Part shown: positions 1 to 7,700 of the stretch, one piece after another
Layout: every line of letters begins with the position of its first letter
Numbering within the stretch: position 1 is the stretch's first letter
From: Bacillota bacterium
Lineage (GTDB): Bacteria > Bacillota > UBA4882 > UBA8346
DNA: 38,292 nucleotides
Direction: 5' to 3'
Assembly: GCA_023436305.1 (NCBI GenBank)
Contig: JAEZJQ010000123.1
Coordinates: 1-38,292, forward strand
Program-made: the position numbers and the translations under genes
The notes under the pieces: generated by a model
The model's input: only the letters and a program-made list of their open reading frames with translations
Told to the model about the DNA's origin: nothing
Database searches by the model: none

Positions 1-339
1 TCGCTGGCATACAAACTGATATTTCATAACTTGACCTTAATTTAAATGGATAAACCCCATGAACAAACTGAAGAACCGCCCAAGCGGAATTTTTTCTGGC
101 TTTTAGTCAGGACAAACTATCTTTTACACCCAACATTCTATCTTTTATCCACAAATTCCTAGCTTTAAGTTAGGATGAGCTACCTTTTTTCCACAAATTC
201 CTGGCTTTAAGTTAGGATGAGCTACCTTCCCGCAGACCCGGCTCTTATGCGGCGATTGCTTGTCTGGTTAGCTACATTGCCGCCGGACACCGCAGCGTTT
301 ATTCCAGCCAAGTGTTTGGAGTTACAAAAAGCGCTTCGA
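1..339. other. Non-coding left edge with decayed hairpin repeats
   Basis: No convincing gene. The stretch holds a 42-bp direct repeat (148-228), a more degenerate upstream relative around 92-126, and a GC-rich hairpin at 249-283 (GCGGCGAT pairs with ATTGCCGC around a 19-nt loop). The hairpin loop contains TTAGCTAC, echoing GAGCTACC in the repeat units. I compared it by eye with common riboswitch classes and recognised none. Confidence 0.6.
148..228. repeat. Two tandem copies of a 39-bp hairpin-forming repeat (period 42)
   Basis: Copies at 148-186 and 190-228 differ at one base only. Each contains an imperfect palindrome, CCT(A/G)GCTTTAAGTTAGG. The single A-to-G change keeps pairing as a G-T wobble. 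A degenerate third copy near 95-126 reads CTGGCTTTTAGTCAG, where the opposite arm has changed to C so that a G-C pair is kept. This covariation suggests that the folded form is what matters. Confidence 0.75.
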
Positions 340-1089
340 TTAGTCTTCTCTTTGAATCAACATCCCCCGTAACCGTTCCAACTCATTTCCCGAAACCCCG
401 CACCGCTCCAAATACCTTTCAATTCCGCCATATTGATGATTGACCTTATCAATAACCGTCCGGATGTATTTCTCCTGCGCAGTGAATGCTAATTGGATAT
501 TCCCGGCCCGAAGCCAACCCAGGGTGATAATCTGTAACGGTTTTAAAATCCGCCGTGCTTTGGGTAACACAAACTCATTGGATTTCAAATAATCCTGAAT
601 AATAGCTTCCGTCTCCACTCCCAAAGCCATCTCAATGATCGCATAGACGAAACCGGTCCGGTCTTTCCCCGCCCGGCAATTGATAAGTACCGGATAAGCA
701 TCCACCTGAAGCAGCACCCGGAAAAGTTCCCCCACTTCCACGAATACCCGGTCCATCATATCGTCGTACACACTATTGATGGCTTCGACAATCTGATGTT
801 CAACGCCTTTTTTACGCAAGAACGGCTTCAATCGCTCCCTGGTAATACTGTCAAAGTGAATCGGCAGAGTTAACTTCCGTGCTTCGACAGGAGCCCCCGA
901 TTTGCCGCGATACTCCGACACTGAACGTAAATCAACGATGGTCTTTAGTTTTAACGACCGAATTCGGTTCAAATCGGCGCCTTTCGCTTTATCGATACTC
1001 CCGGAACGGTAAAGCAAACCTTTTTTAAGCATCCTGCCTCCGCCCGCCGGATATCCGCCCACTTCCCGAAAATTCATCACCGTCTTCAT
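340..1089 (-). CDS. Tyrosine/serine protein phosphatase-like protein (IphP/Y_phosphatase3 type)
   Basis: Predicted 249-residue cytosolic cysteine phosphatase. The N-terminus has the family pattern NFREVGG followed by LYRSG (residues 6-30), then IVDLRS at 51-56. The P-loop CRAGKDRTG is at residues 138-146, with Cys138 as nucleophile and Arg144 binding phosphate. The residue before the cysteine is Asn rather than the usual His. That should alter the cysteine pKa but need not abolish activity. An AAAGGAG lies 12 nt before the ATG, a rather long spacing; Met5 is an alternative start. It stands alone, with non-coding DNA on both sides. Substrate unknown: protein phosphotyrosine, phosphoserine and phosphoinositides are all used by relatives. 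Confidence 0.85.
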   Translation of the reverse strand: MKTVMNFREVGGYPAGGGRMLKKGLLYRSGSIDKAKGADLNRIRSLKLKTIVDLRSVSEYRGKSGAPVEARKLTLPIHFDSITRERLKPFLRKKGVEHQIVEAINSVYDDMMDRVFVEVGELFRVLLQVDAYPVLINCRAGKDRTGFVYAIIEMALGVETEAIIQDYLKSNEFVLPKARRILKPLQIITLGWLRAGNIQLAFTAQEKYIRTVIDKVNHQYGGIERYLERCGVSGNELERLRGMLIQRED

Positions 1090-1185
1090 CGGTTCTTATG
1101 ACTCCTTTCAAATTTAGAGATATATCGACACCAATGACATGCCGCTTCCAAAAAAGCCAGTCAATAAATGTAACAAAAAAACATA

Positions 1186-1294
1186 GAGTCTGTGCGCGTA
1201 ACACGTTTTAATGACTCAAAACCACTATATATTGTATTAGAACATGTCGCTTGATATTAAATATGTTTCGAAAATCGATTAGCCGCACAGACTC
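1186..1294. repeat. Perfect 11-bp inverted repeat bounding a 109-bp AT-rich segment
   Basis: GAGTCTGTGCG at 1186-1196 is exactly matched by CGCACAGACTC at 1284-1294, with 87 AT-rich bases between. It lies between the bpsA stop and the phosphatase start. There is no ORF inside and no clear target-site duplication. It could be a tiny MITE-like element, or a long-range stem in a transcript coming from bpsA. Confidence 0.55.
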
Positions 1295-1315
1295 CTAGGT
1301 ATGAACCGCTGATTT

Positions 1316-2488
1316 TCATCCCCCGCTTTTTTCATCCGCGCTTTCCCGGTTTACCAGGTTAAAGGTATTTTGGCCGCATGACAAGCAGCCTTGCTCTTTC
1401 AGCTCCTCAATGGTTTTAATATTTTCCATGGAACCGATCCGGAAGACTTTGCCACAGTGCTTGCACTCATAACTACGGACCGTCTTTTTGATTTCCCCGG
1501 TATAAATAGGTTCCGTGAAGTCTTCCCCGGTTGCCGGGGCCGTAAGATGGGTGGTCCGTAATATCATCATCTGTCCGATATTGGCGATCATCTCCGCGCC
1601 CTCATATTGATTGAACTTCGGGATGATTTCATGAAGGGCGAGTCCCATTTGGGTCAATGCTTTTTGTAACTCCAGCATAAAAACCGGCGGTTTATGAGCA
1701 AACGAAAAGAAAACCGGTAATCCGATTTGTTTCTTTAAGGCCGTAATACCCCGGGAAAGAAACAGCACAGCGCCGGGCAAGGTATAAGGAGGATCGGTGA
1801 AAAAACAGTCGAATTGACCCACAAGCTGTTGGGGTAAACTGTTCTTAAGATCTGCCCGGATACAAGTGATGGGCAAATTCTCCCGCCGGCTGGTCTCTGA
1901 GATGGTATCAAGAAACCGGTTGTCAATATCAATGACGGTGATGGCATTTTTCAACGGCCGGTTGGGAAATAGCTTTTTTAGCAAAAATCCCAGGGAGATA
2001 CTTACCAGATCATCATCGCCCACGCATAAAATCTTTTTACCGATCAAACTATGGTTTTGCAAACACAGTACGGCCCGCTTAAAGCTGGTTTCCATGGTGC
2101 ATTTGGACTGATCAATGGTCACATCCACTTGGGGCCGTTCTTCATAAACAGGTTCCAGAGAAGGCTCTATCAGCTCTTCAATGATTCCGGCCGGATTGTT
2201 GAGAATTCCATTGTAAACCCTTACGTCCAACCCTTGGTAGCCCAGTTCGTCTTCAACGTATTGTCTTCCCTTGGGGGTTAACCGGATCCCCTGATCTTGC
2301 CGGAACAAATCCACCTTGATGAACTCTTTCTTGATGGCGGTGATGATCGGAATGGGCAGCAACGCTTTCCGTGATAATTCCTTGTTGGAAATACCCTCAT
2401 GAAAGTAGACATCGATTAAGATGCTTTCAATGGCCGCATATCCTTCGGCAATATTCACCTGATTGGCTACAATATCCAAATAATTCAT
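1316..2488 (-). CDS. bpsA: N4-bis(aminopropyl)spermidine synthase (branched-chain polyamine synthase)
   Basis: 390 residues, DUF43/BpsA family. The enzyme transfers aminopropyl groups from decarboxylated S-adenosylmethionine to the N4 of spermidine, giving branched polyamines known mainly from thermophiles. A winged-helix-like N-terminal part (about 1-80) precedes a Rossmann methyltransferase-like core. The core carries the family motif GDDD at 157-160 and DPPYT at 232-236. The C-terminal tail carries CxxC pairs (Cys342/345 and Cys368/371), which look like a small zinc ribbon after the catalytic core. GAGGG sits just before the ATG. It is divergent from aguA/aguB, and the window also holds speD and speE, which supply dcSAM and spermidine. 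Family assignment is firm. The product in this organism is inferred. Confidence 0.88.
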   Translation of the reverse strand: MNYLDIVANQVNIAEGYAAIESILIDVYFHEGISNKELSRKALLPIPIITAIKKEFIKVDLFRQDQGIRLTPKGRQYVEDELGYQGLDVRVYNGILNNPAGIIEELIEPSLEPVYEERPQVDVTIDQSKCTMETSFKRAVLCLQNHSLIGKKILCVGDDDLVSISLGFLLKKLFPNRPLKNAITVIDIDNRFLDTISETSRRENLPITCIRADLKNSLPQQLVGQFDCFFTDPPYTLPGAVLFLSRGITALKKQIGLPVFFSFAHKPPVFMLELQKALTQMGLALHEIIPKFNQYEGAEMIANIGQMMILRTTHLTAPATGEDFTEPIYTGEIKKTVRSYECKHCGKVFRIGSMENIKTIEELKEQGCLSCGQNTFNLVNRESADEKSGG

Positions 2489-2513
2489 GGTTTTTCCCTC
2501 TTCAAGCTTGTTT

Positions 2514-2696
2514 TTAGAATTTAGATGTCAGCCCCACTTTTACTTCCATAATGCCCATTGGACCGGCCTTCAATTCTTCCTTTAAAATTTCAATGATTTT
2601 CCATGACGATGATAAAATATTCGATAATCCAGCATATATTTCCTGCGAATCTTCTTCTTTAAAGAAACAGAAAGCCTTTTTCACTATAATTTTCAT
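2514..2696 (-). CDS. Small hypothetical protein upstream of bpsA
   Basis: 60 codons, ending 25 nt before the bpsA ATG in the same direction, so it would be the first gene of a two-gene unit. The product is charged and Lys/Glu-rich with no membrane segment, and the C-terminal part could form beta strands. I see no good ribosome site before its ATG and do not recognise a family. It may instead be a shadow in the bpsA leader. Confidence 0.3.
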   Translation of the reverse strand: MKIIVKKAFCFFKEEDSQEIYAGLSNILSSSWKIIEILKEELKAGPMGIMEVKVGLTSKF

Positions 2697-2709
2697 TTCA
2701 ACGATTGTA

Positions 2710-2738
2710 TTTACGATGATTTACGTTTAAAATATAAC
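2710..2738 (+). promoter_or_regulatory. Possible promoter for aguA-aguB
   Basis: TTTACG (2710-2715), a 17-bp spacer and TATAAC (2733-2738) stand 50 bp before the aguA ATG, in the gap between the divergent polyamine genes. The -35 is weak. Confidence 0.4.
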
Positions 2739-2788
2739 CGAATGAATTAAACGGCTCGTTTCTATAAGTTAATGAATGAGGTGTATCT

Positions 2789-3811
2789 ATGTATCCAGCC
2801 GAACTTGGTTTTCAAATGCCGCCGGAATGGTCCAAACATGCCCGGACTTTTATGGAATGGCCCGTCAAGGAAGCGCTTTGGCCGGAACCGTTCGCGGAGA
2901 TACTCCCGGTTTTTGCCGATATCGTGAAACAGATTAATGCATTTGAACCGGTAACACTTATCGTCCGTCCGGAATTGGCCTCCCAGGCCGCTTTGTTTTG
3001 CGGCGCGGATATCAATATTTTGCCAATAAATCATAATGATTCCTGGATGCGGGATAACGGACCAACCTTTGTCGTCAATCAGCAAGGGGAACTGGCTGGA
3101 ATCAACTGGATCTTTAACGGCTGGGGCGGCAAATTTCCGGCGGAGGATGATAACCGGGTGGCGCCACAATTGCTGAACCATTTCAATATCCCCTGCTTCG
3201 ACGTTCCTATTGTCATGGAAGGCGGCTCATTCCATGTAGATGGCGAAGGCACTTTAATCACCACCGAGGAATGCCTGTTAAACTCCAATCGGAATCCCCA
3301 CTTAAGCAGGGAAGAGATTGAAAACTATCTGAAACGATATCTCAATATTTCACGAATCATCTGGTTAAAACGAGGTTGGGCCGGGGATGATACCGATGGC
3401 CATATTGACAACTTGGCCTGTTTCGCCAAGCCCGGAGTTATCATTACCCAGGTTTGTTCCGATCCCACGGATCCGAATCACGAAATCTCCTTGGAGAATT
3501 ACCGTATTTTGGAAACCGCCATCGACGCCCGGGGCCGTTCCCTCGAAATCATCACCATTGAACAGCCCCCCGCCGATGTCTATGAGAACATGCGCCTCAC
3601 TTTAAGCTATTTAAACTTTTATTTCGTCAACGACGGCATTATCTTACCGATCTTCGGCGGAAAAGCGGCCGCCACCGATGAAGCCGCCCAAGAAACCCTC
3701 CAAAAAGTTTTTCCCAGCCGCCGCATCGCCACCATCAACGGCTCCATTATCGCCCGCGGCGGCGGCAATGTTCACTGCCTTACACAGCAAATGCCGAGTT
3801 TTGAAGTTTGA
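2789..3811 (+). CDS. aguA: Agmatine deiminase
   Basis: 340 residues, peptidyl-arginine-deiminase-like fold. It hydrolyses agmatine to N-carbamoylputrescine and ammonia. Family landmarks are the NDSWMRDNGPTF block (82-93), GWGGKF (111-116), EGGSFHVDGEG (144-154), DTDGHID (201-207, His205) and the C-terminal GGGNVHCLTQQ with nucleophile Cys330. GAGGTG lies six bases before the ATG. aguB follows after 121 nt on the same strand, giving the standard two-step route from agmatine to putrescine. The last codons and the stop fall inside a 7-bp-periodic repeat (3797-3831), so the short C-terminus SFEV is probably repeat-derived. Confidence 0.95.
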   Translation: MYPAELGFQMPPEWSKHARTFMEWPVKEALWPEPFAEILPVFADIVKQINAFEPVTLIVRPELASQAALFCGADINILPINHNDSWMRDNGPTFVVNQQGELAGINWIFNGWGGKFPAEDDNRVAPQLLNHFNIPCFDVPIVMEGGSFHVDGEGTLITTEECLLNSNRNPHLSREEIENYLKRYLNISRIIWLKRGWAGDDTDGHIDNLACFAKPGVIITQVCSDPTDPNHEISLENYRILETAIDARGRSLEIITIEQPPADVYENMRLTLSYLNFYFVNDGIILPIFGGKAAATDEAAQETLQKVFPSRRIATINGSIIARGGGNVHCLTQQMPSFEV

Positions 3812-3831
3812 AGTTCGCAGTTTAAAGGGTA
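3797..3831. repeat. Heptamer array spanning the aguA stop codon
   Basis: Five successive 7-mers: AGTTTTG, AAGTTTG, AAGTTCG, CAGTTTA, AAGGGTA. The register stays at exactly 7 bp. Similar arrays occur at 12499, 19680 and 28854. Confidence 0.6.
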
Positions 3832-3932
3832 AAAATTTTAGACCAGAAATAAAAGAATTAAGAGTTTACGGTGAAGTAAGTATGATCTTTTGATATTATT
3901 TCACACTTCACTCTTTTTTAGGAGGAATCAAC

Positions 3933-4799
3933 ATGCGCAATGTCACCGTCGCCGCGATTCAAATGAGCTGTTCCCAGGATATTGCAGCTAACTTAAGCAA
4001 AGCGGATCGGCTGGTTCGGGAAGCGAAGGAGGCAGGAGGGCAAATCGTGTTGCTGCCGGAACTTTTTGAAACCCTTTACTTCTGTCAGGAGAAGATCGAC
4101 GAGCATTTCCAATATGCAACCGCTTTGAAGCAAAATCAAGCAGTTTCTCATTTTCAACAGGTAGCCCGGGAACTTCGGGTGGTGTTGCCGGTTAGTTTCT
4201 TTGAAAAAACGAACAACGGATACTTTAATTCGGTGGCGATCATCGACGCTGATGGCCGGGTTTTAGGAATCTACCGCAAAACGCATATTCCGGATGGACC
4301 CGGTTATGAAGAAAAATATTACTTTCAACCGGGCGATACCGGTTTTAAAGTCTGGGATACCCGATATGCCAAAATAGGGGTGGGAATCTGCTGGGATCAA
4401 TGGTTTCCGGAGGCGGCCCGGTGCATGGCCTTGCAAGGAGCCGAGCTGTTATGTTATCCTACCGCCATTGGTTCCGAACCCGTTCATACAGAAATTGACT
4501 CGAAAAACCATTGGCAATTATGCATGCAAGGACACGCCGCCGCCAATATCATGCCGGTAGTAGCCGCCAATCGTGTCGGTACTGAAATAAGCCCCAATTC
4601 CAAGCTTTCTTTTTACGGTTCTTCCTTTATCACCAATGAAACCGGACAAAAAATAACCGAAGCGGATCGCGCTTCGGAAACTATAATTTATGCTCATTTT
4701 GATCTTGATCAAATCGAATCCTACCGTAATTTCTGGGGAGTATTCAAGGATCGGAAACCCGCTATGTATCAGCCAATTGTACAAGCTCAAAACCTTTAA
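3933..4799 (+). CDS. aguB: N-carbamoylputrescine amidase
   Basis: 288 residues, nitrilase superfamily. It hydrolyses N-carbamoylputrescine to putrescine, CO2 and ammonia, completing the agmatine route begun by aguA. The catalytic triad is visible: Glu43 in LLPELFE, Lys116 in YRKTHIPDGPGYEEKYYF (a block typical of this subfamily) and Cys153 in GICWDQWFPE. A GGAGG lies 7 nt before the ATG. The stop codon overlaps by a few bases the stop of the convergent gene at 4796. Confidence 0.95.
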   Translation: MRNVTVAAIQMSCSQDIAANLSKADRLVREAKEAGGQIVLLPELFETLYFCQEKIDEHFQYATALKQNQAVSHFQQVARELRVVLPVSFFEKTNNGYFNSVAIIDADGRVLGIYRKTHIPDGPGYEEKYYFQPGDTGFKVWDTRYAKIGVGICWDQWFPEAARCMALQGAELLCYPTAIGSEPVHTEIDSKNHWQLCMQGHAAANIMPVVAANRVGTEISPNSKLSFYGSSFITNETGQKITEADRASETIIYAHFDLDQIESYRNFWGVFKDRKPAMYQPIVQAQNL

Positions 4800-5401
4800 A
4801 ATTCAACAAATCTAAAGATGAAATTAATGGAAACACCCTTCAAATCATCATTGGTCAACCCTTGCATATTAAGCCCGGTAACCCACCGGTAACTAACACC
4901 CAAGCCGGCCTTTAGAGAATCCGATACATTCATCATCACATTCACACCGGGTTCCACCACACAACAAAGCGCCGCTAAACCATTCTCCATATTATAACCG
5001 GCGCCTATATATTTAACGTAGCAAAGACCCGCCAAAACACTCCCGCTAACCTGGATCAATTTATTGGGCCTCATGATATATTCGCAAGTCAATCCGCAAT
5101 AGTACAAACCGATATTACAGTCAACGCCGATATTCGGAGCCCCGGACGGAGCCGAGAGCGGGGTTAATAAAATATAACCTTCGCTTCCGATGATTAATGT
5201 ACCATCATTCATGACCCGTCCGTTATAACTACCGAGAAACAATCCCGATTGACCGTTCACCGGAGTACTTTTAAGATCGATACCCCAAATACTGGTACTG
5301 TCCATGCTATTACCGAGTAAAGCTTCGTCCGCGGCCAACGAAGGGATAGCGGCCATGAGTAAACAAAACAATACCAAAACCCAGATCTTGAATATTCGCA
5401 T
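4796..5401 (-). CDS. Exported predicted outer-membrane beta-barrel protein
   Basis: 201 residues. A clear signal peptide (about 1-23, ending SLAADE) is followed by a strand-rich sequence of alternating hydrophobic and polar residues with many Gly/Tyr/Asn. The chain ends in ...FIFRFVEF, the terminal-aromatic pattern of outer-membrane barrels. Several cysteines are present (in YYCGLTCEY and LCCVVE), which is unusual for a barrel. The start is preceded by a G-rich AGGGGGGG ribosome site and lies 18 nt after the stop of the condensing enzyme at 5420, so the two are probably co-transcribed. I do not recognise a named family. The barrel call rests on sequence pattern only. Confidence 0.65.
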   Translation of the reverse strand: MRIFKIWVLVLFCLLMAAIPSLAADEALLGNSMDSTSIWGIDLKSTPVNGQSGLFLGSYNGRVMNDGTLIIGSEGYILLTPLSAPSGAPNIGVDCNIGLYYCGLTCEYIMRPNKLIQVSGSVLAGLCYVKYIGAGYNMENGLAALCCVVEPGVNVMMNVSDSLKAGLGVSYRWVTGLNMQGLTNDDLKGVSINFIFRFVEF

Positions 5402-5419
5402 CAGGTCCCCCCCTAAACT

Positions 5420-6589
5420 TTATTTATGAAAAACCTTCTTAAAGGCTTGGAGCGCATATTCTAGTTGTTCCCGGGTATGAGTAGCGGTATAGCTGGTCCT
5501 GAGCAGGGCCATTCCCGGAGGAGTCGCCGGAGAAATGACCGGATTGACAAACACGCCTTCTTCCAATAATTGTTTTTTCTTCGCGAAGGTTTCATAGTCA
5601 TCATAGGTCATCACCGGAATAATTGGAGTTTCCGAATTGCCAATATCCAAATTCAAAGCTCGGAACCCATCCCGCATGAAATTGGCGTTGTCATGTAAAC
5701 GAGTGAGCCGTTCCGGTTCCGCGTCTAAAATATTTACCGCTTCAAGAGCCGCCGCCGCATTCCCCGGGGGTATGGAAGCGCTGAAAATAAACGGCCGGGA
5801 AACATGTTTCAAATAATTGATCACTTCCGACCTGGCGGCGATACAACCACCCAGACTGGCCAGTGATTTGCTGAAAGTACACATAATAATATCGACTTCA
5901 TCTTCCAATCCAAAATGTTCGGCGGTACCCCGGCCATGTTTCCCAAGAACGCCGAGACCATGAGCCTCATCAATCATTATTCTGGCCTCATATTGTTTGG
6001 CGAGCTTCACGATCTCCGGTAAATTACAGATGTCGCCGCCCATACTGAACACGCCATCCACCACAATTAACTTACCGGCGGAATCGGGGATGGACTCCAG
6101 AACCCGTTTCAAGTCCTCCATATCATTATGTTTAAACTTAACCATTTTTGCAAAACTTAACCGGCAACCATCCACGATACTGGCATGATTCTCGCTATCG
6201 CCGATGATATAATCATGCCGGCCGGCAATCGTTGACAAGACGCCTAAATTAGTCTGAAAACCGGTACTAAAGGTCAATACTTCTTCTCTTTTTAGGAATT
6301 GAGCCAAACGCTCTTCCAACTGGACATGAAGTTCCAAAGTGCCATTTAAGAACCGGGAACCCGAACAACCGGAACCATATTTCTCGGTTGCCTTAAGGGC
6401 CGCCTCAATAACTCTGGGATCAGAGGTGAGTCCCAAGTAATTGTTGGAACCAATCATAATCACCCGTTTCCCATGAATTATGACTTCGGTGTGCTGTTTC
6501 GATTGCAATACGTGAAAATACGGGTAGACACCGGCTTTTTTTACTTCCTGAGGCGCGGTATACTCAAAACACTTTTTAAAAATGTCCAT
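5420..6589 (-). CDS. PLP-dependent alpha-oxoamine synthase, serine palmitoyltransferase-like
   Basis: 389 residues. The family condenses an amino acid with an acyl-CoA (BioF, Kbl, HemA, Spt). PLP residues: His135 in ENHASIVDG, Asp207 and His210 in IDEAHGLGVLG, and Schiff-base Lys241 in TFSKSLASLGG. The N-terminal stretch APQEVKKAGVYPYF, then SGCSGSRFLNGTLELH, then KFKHNDMEDL resembles, from memory, bacterial serine palmitoyltransferases more than BioF or Kbl. No other biotin gene and no threonine dehydrogenase is nearby. The next gene is a predicted outer-membrane protein and the following locus is glycan synthesis, so an envelope sphingolipid role is plausible. AGGAGGAG lies about 11 nt before the ATG. 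Family is certain; substrate is not. Confidence 0.85.
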   Translation of the reverse strand: MDIFKKCFEYTAPQEVKKAGVYPYFHVLQSKQHTEVIIHGKRVIMIGSNNYLGLTSDPRVIEAALKATEKYGSGCSGSRFLNGTLELHVQLEERLAQFLKREEVLTFSTGFQTNLGVLSTIAGRHDYIIGDSENHASIVDGCRLSFAKMVKFKHNDMEDLKRVLESIPDSAGKLIVVDGVFSMGGDICNLPEIVKLAKQYEARIMIDEAHGLGVLGKHGRGTAEHFGLEDEVDIIMCTFSKSLASLGGCIAARSEVINYLKHVSRPFIFSASIPPGNAAAALEAVNILDAEPERLTRLHDNANFMRDGFRALNLDIGNSETPIIPVMTYDDYETFAKKKQLLEEGVFVNPVISPATPPGMALLRTSYTATHTREQLEYALQAFKKVFHK

Positions 6590-6903
6590 TTAGTAATATT
6601 CTCCTCCTTAGATGCATCAATTGTATCAAATCTTTTCACAAATTAATATCCTTTTAAGACTTGAATACAATCCAAGTGACAAACACCAAAAATATTTTAT
6701 CACATATTCACAAATATTTAACAGGAGATCTTTAGTAATGTTTCAATTTTTTTATGCCTGACCGTATAACTTCCCCCGTAAAAACCCGCTGAATCATTAA
6801 TATCGTGGCTAAATTTAGAAATAATAATTCGTTGTAACTTTAAATATTTCAGGCTTCATTGAAATGAAACCAGTATCAATAATTTGCGTATTCATCGCTA
6901 GTT
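6590..6903. other. AT-rich intergenic region
   Basis: No gene seen. It should hold the promoter of the 5420-6589 gene, but I find no strong -35/-10 pair. At 6852-6871 GGCTTCAT-TGAA-ATGAAACC forms an 8-bp hairpin just downstream of the glycosyltransferase operon. It may end that transcript, although no good U-tract follows. Confidence 0.5.
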
Positions 6904-7698
6904 TTATCGTTTATCATGGATAAAATGATAAACATTTTTGCCGATATATTCCTGATATTCCCGCAGAAAAATAACGGCATTTTTACGAATACCTTCCCAC
7001 ATTTTTTGGTGTTGTTCGGGAGTGCGATCCACTTCCGGTCCCCAATGCATGATCCAGGGTGTCTTTTGATACGGGATCACCACCAGGTAACCCCGTTTTA
7101 TATATTCCAGACTTTGCGGCCCTTCATAATAAAGGAAACTATCATACAAGTCTTCACGCCAGGGAATATCATATTGAGTGACCATAAATAAACCATCAAT
7201 AACCAGTACCGGTTGATAAGGACGTTTTACCGGGCGAAAACGGACAATTCGGATCTTACGTCTATCCCAGGCGGGCCAAAACGGAATGCGCAGTCCGGGA
7301 CGACGGTATTCCCAAATTTTGCCGAAACTATAAAGGCCGTTTTCAAACCAAATTCCACCGCGCGGTAATTTGGAACCGCCCACTTGTCCCAACATTCCGG
7401 CTTGCGGATATTGTTTGAAGAAAGCAATGACATCGGCAATAATTTGCCGGTTATAAATAAAAGTATCCTGATGCAGATAAAACTTATATTTGGCGTTCGA
7501 CTCGCGAATGGCTTGATTATAAGCGGAAGCCAGCCCTTTAGCGCCCCGAATCTCCTTAATCTCAACCGTAATCCCGTTAGGTATTTCAAGTTCCTCAAGA
7601 TATTGACGGCAGCGGACAAAAAGGTTCTCATCATTGACACAGATTGTAAAAAGTACTTTCGATGGATTCAGATCCTTAATGGTTACTAATTCGGACAT
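6904..7698 (-). CDS. Glycosyltransferase, family-2-like (Glyco_tranf_2_5 / StrF-type domain)
   Basis: 264 residues from the chosen start. The protein has a GT-A-like beginning (VLFTICVNDENLF), then RGAKGLASAYNQAI and YKFYLHQDTF at about 71-80, where HQD takes the place of the usual DxD. GMLGQVGG and a W/P-rich acceptor half follow. This matches the family typified by the StrF domain. The start is set at 7698 because GGAGG lies 7 nt before it. This ATG is 2 nt after the stop of the upstream glycosyltransferase, indicating translational coupling. An in-frame ATG at 7716 lies inside the upstream gene and has no ribosome site. Probably adds a sugar to a surface glycan; donor unknown. Confidence 0.82.
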   Translation of the reverse strand: MSELVTIKDLNPSKVLFTICVNDENLFVRCRQYLEELEIPNGITVEIKEIRGAKGLASAYNQAIRESNAKYKFYLHQDTFIYNRQIIADVIAFFKQYPQAGMLGQVGGSKLPRGGIWFENGLYSFGKIWEYRRPGLRIPFWPAWDRRKIRIVRFRPVKRPYQPVLVIDGLFMVTQYDIPWREDLYDSFLYYEGPQSLEYIKRGYLVVIPYQKTPWIMHWGPEVDRTPEQHQKMWEGIRKNAVIFLREYQEYIGKNVYHFIHDKR

Positions 7699-7700
7699 CT

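Noticed and set aside
148..228. CRISPR array
   Set aside because: Only two copies with a 3-bp spacer, no cas genes; it is a plain tandem repeat.
230..300. Riboswitch at the left edge
   Set aside because: No conserved core of a known class could be recognised on either strand.
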